Below, piece by piece: positions 59,731 through 64,000 of a stretch of 64,000 bases of DNA. Under the pieces are notes generated by a model, which did no database searches, had not been told where the DNA came from, and saw only the letters and a list, made by a program, of their open reading frames with translations. Source of the stretch: Bacteroidales bacterium. GTDB taxonomy: Bacteria; Bacteroidota; Bacteroidia; Bacteroidales; P3. The position numbers and the translations under genes were made by a program. The stretch covers positions 1 to 64,000 of the forward strand of contig JAGAYN010000040.1 in assembly GCA_017940465.1 (NCBI GenBank). Reading direction: 5' to 3'. Within the stretch, counting starts at the first letter, position 1, and every line of letters begins with the position of its first letter.

Positions 59731-60330
59731 ATGAAAAAAATAACATTAGCATTGGCATTGGCAGGATGTATCACACTGACATCCTGCGACATAGTGAACC
59801 AACTGGCCGGTCAGGTGCAGAGTGTGGCCAACCTGGCGAACTGCGATTTCTCGCTCAAGAACGTCAATAACGTCAGCGTGGCGGGGGTGAATGTGAAGAA
59901 TCTGACCCAGGGCAAGCTCTCGGCCACCGACGTGGTGAACCTCGTGGCCGCCTATCAGACCAAGCAGGTGCCGCTGGCGATGGACGTGAACGTGAACGTG
60001 AAGAACCCCACCAAGACGCAGGCCGCCCTGACGGCGATGGACTGGATACTGGCCATCGACGGCAGCGACGTGGCCAACGGCGTGAGCAACAAGGGCTTCA
60101 CCGTGAAACCCAGCACCACCACCACCGTGCCGCTGGGCGTGAAGACCGACCTCGGCAACGTCTTCTCCAGCAAGGGAGTGGAGAGCCTGAAGAACTTCGC
60201 CTCGAGCTTCACCACCGAAGGCGTCTCGTCGAAGGTGGGCCTCCGCGTGCGACCCAGCCTCTCGGTCGGCAGCACCCAGGTGCCTTTCCCCAACTACATC
60301 AAGCTGGAGAAGAAGACCGGCCGCGGATAA
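59731..60330 (+). CDS. LEA14-like lipoprotein
   Basis: A 199-residue lipoprotein with lipobox TLTSC. The mature chain has the LEA type 2/WHy pattern: SLKNVNNVSVAGVNVKNL, VPLAMDVNVNVKNPTKTQAALTAMDWILAIDG and a later VPFPNYIKLEK. Such domains form a small beta-sandwich; the physiological role in Bacteroidota is unclear, perhaps envelope stability. Its leaderless promoter is among the clearest in the window. The downstream AT-rich lipoprotein may be on the same transcript. Confidence 0.75.
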   Translation: MKKITLALALAGCITLTSCDIVNQLAGQVQSVANLANCDFSLKNVNNVSVAGVNVKNLTQGKLSATDVVNLVAAYQTKQVPLAMDVNVNVKNPTKTQAALTAMDWILAIDGSDVANGVSNKGFTVKPSTTTTVPLGVKTDLGNVFSSKGVESLKNFASSFTTEGVSSKVGLRVRPSLSVGSTQVPFPNYIKLEKKTGRG

Positions 60331-60372
60331 ACAATCTAATTTCGTGATTACAAAAGGAAGCTTTTTATTAAA

Positions 60373-60780
60373 ATGAAACAATATAAATATAAAAAGGCTC
60401 TTGTTATCGCCGCTGCCCCATTGCTGTTTTTCGCCGGATGCGAAAAAGACGAACAAGAAACACCCACACAACAAACCAGTACAACAATTACATTTATTGG
60501 ACGAAATTATTCTAAACAATTACACGATACAACTATAGCACCACTATGTAAAAAATATGATATAGTATATGCAGAAGCTATTTATGATGGTTGGGATAAT
60601 TTTGGAATAAACGACATTCGCGTTATGGCGCGTACGGTAGTTGATCAATTTGATAAATATAATCAATTGAAAGCCAAGTGTGGATTTGAATTTGTAGATA
60701 CAGTTGGTGCAGGATTAATGTGTAAAAAATTAGAAAATCTGGGCTACACAATTAAACTGTCACAAGACATCGCTAAATAA
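60373..60780 (+). CDS. AT-rich lipoprotein of unknown function
   Basis: A 135-residue lipoprotein with signal ending FFAGC. The mature part (EKDEQETPTQQTSTTITFIGRNY ... IVYAEAIYDGWDNFGINDIRVMARTVVDQFDKYNQLKAKCGFEF) has two further Cys and no family I know. Base composition is much more AT-rich than its surroundings and codon choice favours A/T endings, which suggests recent acquisition or relaxed selection. It ends at a clean terminator and starts 42 bases after the LEA-like gene. Confidence 0.7.
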   Translation: MKQYKYKKALVIAAAPLLFFAGCEKDEQETPTQQTSTTITFIGRNYSKQLHDTTIAPLCKKYDIVYAEAIYDGWDNFGINDIRVMARTVVDQFDKYNQLKAKCGFEFVDTVGAGLMCKKLENLGYTIKLSQDIAK

Positions 60781-60784
60781 TAGT

Positions 60785-60815
60785 AATACCACCCATATCC
60801 GGGTGGTATTTTTTA
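60785..60815 (+). terminator. Intrinsic terminator after the AT-rich lipoprotein gene
   Basis: AATACCACCC and GGGTGGTATT form a perfect stem around a six-base loop, followed by TTTT. Confidence 0.9.
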
Positions 60816-60871
60816 CCTGTGCTTACCCACGCATACATTACGAGCCGGCACAGTTTTAGACTGCGCCTGCG

Positions 60872-61948
60872 CTAACCTACCTGCGTCAGGCGGAAGAACA
60901 GCCGGGCGGCTGGCTCGATGAGGGCATCGGGGAAGTCGTAGTCGGGATGATGCAGCTCGGGCTGCCCTTCCCCGCTCCCCAAGCCGAACATAGCCCCCTG
61001 GAAGTGAAGCAGGTACTCGGCGAAGTCCTCGCTCCACCGATTGGGCAGTTGCTGCTCCTGCACCTTAAGCGGCACCGCTGCGGCCGCCGCTCTGATTTTC
61101 TCCACACATGAGGCGTGGTTCTCCGTGGCGCGGAAGGGCTCCACCAGCGAGCGGCCCACCTGCAGGCCGTGCCGCCCGGCCACCTCGTCCACCACGGCAT
61201 TGGCCTCGGCCAGGAGGCATTCCATCGCCTTGTTGGAAAAGGCGCGGAGGGTGAACATCACCTCGGCATGCCCTGCCGAGGTGCCGAAGGCAGGCTCGCC
61301 AAGGCGGACGCAGATGAGGGTGCTTTGGCGGAAATCCCCTCCCCTGCCGTTGAATTCATCGAAACGCCTGACAATCTCGGCCACCGCGAGGCCCGGATTG
61401 AGGCCCAACTCGGGCGTCGAGGCGTGGGTCTCGCGCCCGTCGAGGCGGTAGACCACCCCCGTGGAGGCGGCGGCAAAGGTCTCGGGGCAGAGCACCACGG
61501 TGCCCAGCGGGTAGCCCGGCAGGTTGTGCAACGCATAGATCGACTGTATGTTGTACTGCTGCAGGATGCCGCTCTCGAGCACCGCGCGCGCCCCCTCGCC
61601 GGTCTCCTCGGCAGGCTGCCAGAGCAACAGAATTGAAAATTGGGAGTTGTGAATTGAAAATTCCTCATCTATCAATTCGGCCAGGCGGAGCAGGACGGTG
61701 GTGTGGCCGTCGTGTCCGCAGCGGTGGCCGATGGGGAGGGCGTCGGTGTCGGCACGGAAGGCGATGGTGGGTGCCTGCGGGTCCCGGCCCCACACGGCAA
61801 CGAAGCCCCAGCCGCCGACATGGGTGTAGACCTTGTCCGGATGCAGACCCTGCAGGTGCTTGAGGATGAGGTCGTGGGCATAGCGCTCGTTGCCGGCGGT
61901 CTGCGGGTGGGCATGCAGGTCGCGCCGCAGGGAAAGGTAGTCAGTCAT
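60872..61948 (-). CDS. M20 family amidohydrolase/peptidase
   Basis: A 358-residue zinc hydrolase of the IAA-amino acid/hippurate hydrolase type. Seen are LRRDLHAHPQTAGNE, ADTDALPIGHRCGHDGHTT with metal ligands, LLWQPAEETGEGA, HNLPGYPLGTV and the dimerisation lid around GRETHAST. Substrate unknown (N-acyl amino acids likely). A segment between ELIDEE and LLLWQP is written FSIHNSQFSI by an AT-rich heptamer repeat. The start overlaps the murD stop by eight bases. Confidence 0.92.
   Translation of the reverse strand: MTDYLSLRRDLHAHPQTAGNERYAHDLILKHLQGLHPDKVYTHVGGWGFVAVWGRDPQAPTIAFRADTDALPIGHRCGHDGHTTVLLRLAELIDEEFSIHNSQFSILLLWQPAEETGEGARAVLESGILQQYNIQSIYALHNLPGYPLGTVVLCPETFAAASTGVVYRLDGRETHASTPELGLNPGLAVAEIVRRFDEFNGRGGDFRQSTLICVRLGEPAFGTSAGHAEVMFTLRAFSNKAMECLLAEANAVVDEVAGRHGLQVGRSLVEPFRATENHASCVEKIRAAAAAVPLKVQEQQLPNRWSEDFAEYLLHFQGAMFGLGSGEGQPELHHPDYDFPDALIEPAARLFFRLTQVG
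61631..61663. repeat. AATTGAAAATT-type repeat inside the M20 gene
   Basis: Two AATTGAAAATT motifs separated by eleven bases interrupt the otherwise GC-rich coding sequence in frame. Same type as near the porW start. Confidence 0.65.
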
Positions 61949-63227
61949 TGCCGGGAAGCTTTTGGATCAATTTCATAAAGTGGTCGCCCCGCGCCTCGAA
62001 ATTCTTGAACGAGTCGTAGCTGGCCGCCGCGGGCGAAAGGAGGCAGATGGAGCGCCGGTGGGTGTGCTTGGCACACCAGGGCACGATGTTCTCATAGTCA
62101 TCCTCTTCTATGCACAGACACTGGTAGCCGCTCTCCTGCAGCAGGGCATGGATGCGGCGGCCGGCGGCGCCCACGAAGGCGATGTTCCTCACCGGGTTCT
62201 CCTGCACGAGGTAGTCGGCCAGCGGCGCGTAGTCGATTCCACGGTCGAAACCGCCGAGTATCAGCGTCATCACCTTGCCGACCGGCTGCAGGGCCTTCAA
62301 GGCGGCGATTGTGGCCTCGGGAATGGTGGAGATGCTGTCGTTGTACCAGATGACCCCCCGGCGGTCGCCCGGCACATGCTCCAGGCGGTGGCGGAGGCCC
62401 CGGAAGGTGGAGAGGCGGCTACGGAATGAGGTGGCCGGCTGCCGCCTCGCAAGCGAGGCGATGCGGCATGCCACCAGGGCGTTGCTCCTGTTGTGTTCGC
62501 CCAGCAGGGGGCTGGACTCCAGCAGGGTCTGCTCCTCCGCCGCAAGGGTGGCGGCGCTGTAGGGGTGCTGTATCCCGCGCAGCTCTGCCGTCAGGCGCTC
62601 TGCCAGCCGGCGCAGCTCCTCGTTGTCGGTGCAGAAGAAGAAGTGGTCGTCGGGCTGCTGGTGGAGGGCAATCTGCATCTTGGCCATCTTGTAGGCCTCG
62701 TAGTCCTTATAGTGGTCCAAGTGCTCCTGGAACAGATTGAGCACCAATGCAATATGCGGCGAGCGATGCAGCACCTCCAGTTGGTGGCACGAGAGTTCGG
62801 CCACCACCGTGCTCTGCTCGTCCAGCTGTTCAATCACGTCGAACATGGGTATGCCGATGTTGCCAGCCAGGATGCTGTCGGGCAGCAGGTGGGCGATGAG
62901 GCTGGCGGTGGTGGACTTGCCCTTGGTGCCGGTGACGCCGATGGTGCGGTCGGCGTAGACCTGCAAAAAAAGGTCCACCTGCGAGGTGACCACGGCGGGG
63001 TCCTGCGCCTTGACGAGGCGCATAGGCACACCGGGCGACTTGATAATCATGTCGTAAGGCGCCGCCGTCATGGTGCGGATCTGGTCGTTGCCGTCGGCGA
63101 TGGAGATGTCGGCCTCCGGCAGGAGCGCACGGACCATGCGCTCGGTACTGCGCCCTTCGCGCCCGTAGCCTGCCAGAAGGATGCGCCTGCCCTCCAGCAG
63201 GGATTTCAGTTCTTGTTCGCGATACAT
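61941..63227 (-). CDS. murD: UDP-MurNAc-L-Ala:glutamate ligase, MurD/MurD2-like
   Basis: A 428-residue Mur ligase. The N-terminal Rossmann-like segment ILLAGYGREGRSTERMV, the SPGVP turn, the ATP-binding GVTGTKGKSTTASLI (about 113-127), ELSCHQLEVL and the C-terminal WYNDSISTIPEA/LILGGFDRGIDY are typical of MurD. The P-loop has Lys-Gly-Lys-Ser (GTKGKST) instead of the usual GTNGKTT or GTNGKST. Coupled to a MurL-like gene upstream by a 22-base overlap. In Xanthomonas a MurD2-MurL pair adds L-Glu and then epimerises it; whether this is MurD or MurD2 cannot be decided here. Confidence 0.85.
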   Translation of the reverse strand: MYREQELKSLLEGRRILLAGYGREGRSTERMVRALLPEADISIADGNDQIRTMTAAPYDMIIKSPGVPMRLVKAQDPAVVTSQVDLFLQVYADRTIGVTGTKGKSTTASLIAHLLPDSILAGNIGIPMFDVIEQLDEQSTVVAELSCHQLEVLHRSPHIALVLNLFQEHLDHYKDYEAYKMAKMQIALHQQPDDHFFFCTDNEELRRLAERLTAELRGIQHPYSAATLAAEEQTLLESSPLLGEHNRSNALVACRIASLARRQPATSFRSRLSTFRGLRHRLEHVPGDRRGVIWYNDSISTIPEATIAALKALQPVGKVMTLILGGFDRGIDYAPLADYLVQENPVRNIAFVGAAGRRIHALLQESGYQCLCIEEDDYENIVPWCAKHTHRRSICLLSPAAASYDSFKNFEARGDHFMKLIQKLPGND

Positions 63228-64000
63228 TGCTCTATGATGTTGCGCTCCCCGGCGTTGAGGTTGCCGATAGGAAGGAGCGTGGAGAGGGAATTCCGGATTG
63301 AGGATACAGCATCATGAATATCCTCATAATCAACCAAAAGGGACGGCCTTCCACGGTCGGCGTACCAGCGGCGCAGCGTCATGGCGAGCGCCTGGCGCAC
63401 TTCGCCGACGGTGCCCACACACTCGAAGGGCTTCGTCTCGGCCTGGCCCACCAACTGCTCGAACTCGGCACAGAGCGACCTGTCGTCCAGCAGGTTGTGG
63501 CCAAATATAGCGGACATACGCGACGGCTCGATAAAAGGCGACAGGATGATGTAGGCGAAGAGGCACTTGGCACAATGGCCGCACCACACATCCTGTTTGC
63601 TCCCCACGTTGCACGAGCGGAAGACGTCGTGGTAGTCGGTGAAACGGCTGAAGAGCATGGCAATCTGCAGTTCCGACAGGGGGCGGAGGAATGAGAAGTA
63701 ATTGTATGAAGAATCATCATTCTTCATTCTCATTTCTTCATTCCCGACATAGGCCCTGAAGTCGTCCTCGAATTCCAGGCTCTTGCTGTACTGGTGGTTC
63801 ACATAGGAGCCCTTGACAGTGCTCTCGTTGGCCGAACTCTCGTTGCTGAGCGCCACGTTGGGGATGCCGCTCAGGGCGGAGGCCAGGCGTGTGTAGAACG
63901 CCAGCATGGCCGAGAAGGGGGTGTGGCCGTTGAGGTAGCCCTGCTGGTTGAGTTGCAGGAGCGTAGGGTCGATGGCGCGACGGATGACCAGCACCTCCTC
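63206..64000 (-). CDS. murL: MurL-like UDP-MurNAc-dipeptide epimerase, 5' part beyond edge
   Basis: The frame enters from the right edge and has about 264 residues of the C-terminal part. Recognisable blocks are NGHTPFSAMLAFY, VALSNESSANE, NHQYSKSLEFEDDF, SFLRPLSELQIAML, the Cys cluster SCNVGSKQDVWCGHCAKC and IFGHNLLDD. They fit MurL, the epimerase that converts the terminal L-Glu of UDP-MurNAc-L-Ala-L-Glu to D-Glu in Xanthomonas. The segment GNEEMRMKNDDSS is encoded by a heptamer repeat. It overlaps the murD gene by 22 bases, as expected for a functional pair. Identification is from remembered motifs. Confidence 0.65.
   Translation of the reverse strand, partial: EEVLVIRRAIDPTLLQLNQQGYLNGHTPFSAMLAFYTRLASALSGIPNVALSNESSANESTVKGSYVNHQYSKSLEFEDDFRAYVGNEEMRMKNDDSSYNYFSFLRPLSELQIAMLFSRFTDYHDVFRSCNVGSKQDVWCGHCAKCLFAYIILSPFIEPSRMSAIFGHNLLDDRSLCAEFEQLVGQAETKPFECVGTVGEVRQALAMTLRRWYADRGRPSLLVDYEDIHDAVSSIRNSLSTLLPIGNLNAGERNIIEQCIANKN
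63704..63745. repeat. Heptamer-type repeat (CATTCTT) inside the MurL-like gene
   Basis: CATTCTTCATTCTCATTTCTTCATTC and adjacent AAGAATCAT lie in the coding region in frame between two conserved blocks. Same unit as at 8243-8288. Confidence 0.65.

Noticed and set aside
60816-60871. Short gap checked for a tRNA or small RNA
   Set aside because: No cloverleaf or T-loop motif is seen; it holds only the end of a terminator and the 3' flank of the M20 gene.

Overview
The window is a 64 kb chromosomal segment of a GC-rich member of the Bacteroidota, most likely order Bacteroidales. Evidence: type IX secretion (T9SS) proteins PorW/SprE and PorQ, a fimbrillin-like surface lipoprotein, a kinase-RapZ fusion, an atpDC pair separated from the rest of the ATP synthase, GlnRS, DUF6266 and OMP_b-brl_3-type proteins, and repeated use of the Bacteroidetes promoter signature TAnnTTTG (once with a TTG box 19-21 nt upstream). 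Gut-type anaerobic metabolism is suggested by lysine fermentation genes (kamA, two kdd) and a Na+-pumping methylmalonyl-CoA decarboxylase operon. The family cannot be resolved by eye. No rRNA, tRNA, CRISPR array, transposase or phage gene was seen.

Layout. 1-14265 (minus): a partial secreted protein; kinase-RapZ, bactofilin, PorW; YchF; then pyrE, FGE-like protein, hpt, a lipoprotein, an AsmA-like protein, a DUF4199-like protein and a GT2 glycosyltransferase, many with ATGA overlaps. 14503-24348 (plus): DUF6266 copy 1, membrane pyrophosphatase, atpD-atpC-deaminase, an RNA ligase and a peptide-binding lipoprotein. 24598-30113 (minus): kdd, kdd, kamA, porQ, lplA. 30412-31320 (plus): DUF6266 copy 2. 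31244-45245 (minus): a fimbrillin-like protein with a 56-residue small ORF, CtpA protease, agmatine deiminase and N-carbamoylputrescine amidase, the methylmalonyl-CoA decarboxylase operon with epimerase, and MATE plus a Deg-type protease. 45458-47645 (plus): DUF6266 copy 3, an RsmI-like methyltransferase, a four-helix-bundle protein. 47678-52093 (minus): GNAT, a frameshifted DUF2156 gene, a thioredoxin-like lipoprotein, DUF1905, an unknown membrane protein, a pseudouridine synthase and an unknown protein. 52724-55156 (plus): an outer-membrane receptor. 55214-59407 (minus): pheT, glnS. 59731-60780 (plus): two lipoproteins. 60872-64000 (minus): M20 peptidase, MurD and a partial MurL-like epimerase.

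How the genes work together. The mce-mmdA-BCCP-OadG-beta set would turn methylmalonyl-CoA into propionyl-CoA while exporting Na+. The membrane pyrophosphatase and ATP synthase beta/epsilon subunits belong to the same energy economy. KamA and Kdd are the first and third-stage enzymes of lysine fermentation; the 5,6-aminomutase and later enzymes are outside the window. AguA and AguB convert agmatine to putrescine. The MurL/MurD pair suggests an alternative route to D-Glu in peptidoglycan.

The least explained content is repetitive DNA. A family of about ten pyrimidine-rich intergenic repeats (about 60-100 bp) has a copy in every divergent intergenic region, including the leaders of all three DUF6266 genes. 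Separate 7-bp and 9-bp period repeats lie both between genes and in frame inside genes. A 65-bp sequence occurs twice near 1.3 and 7.2 kb.
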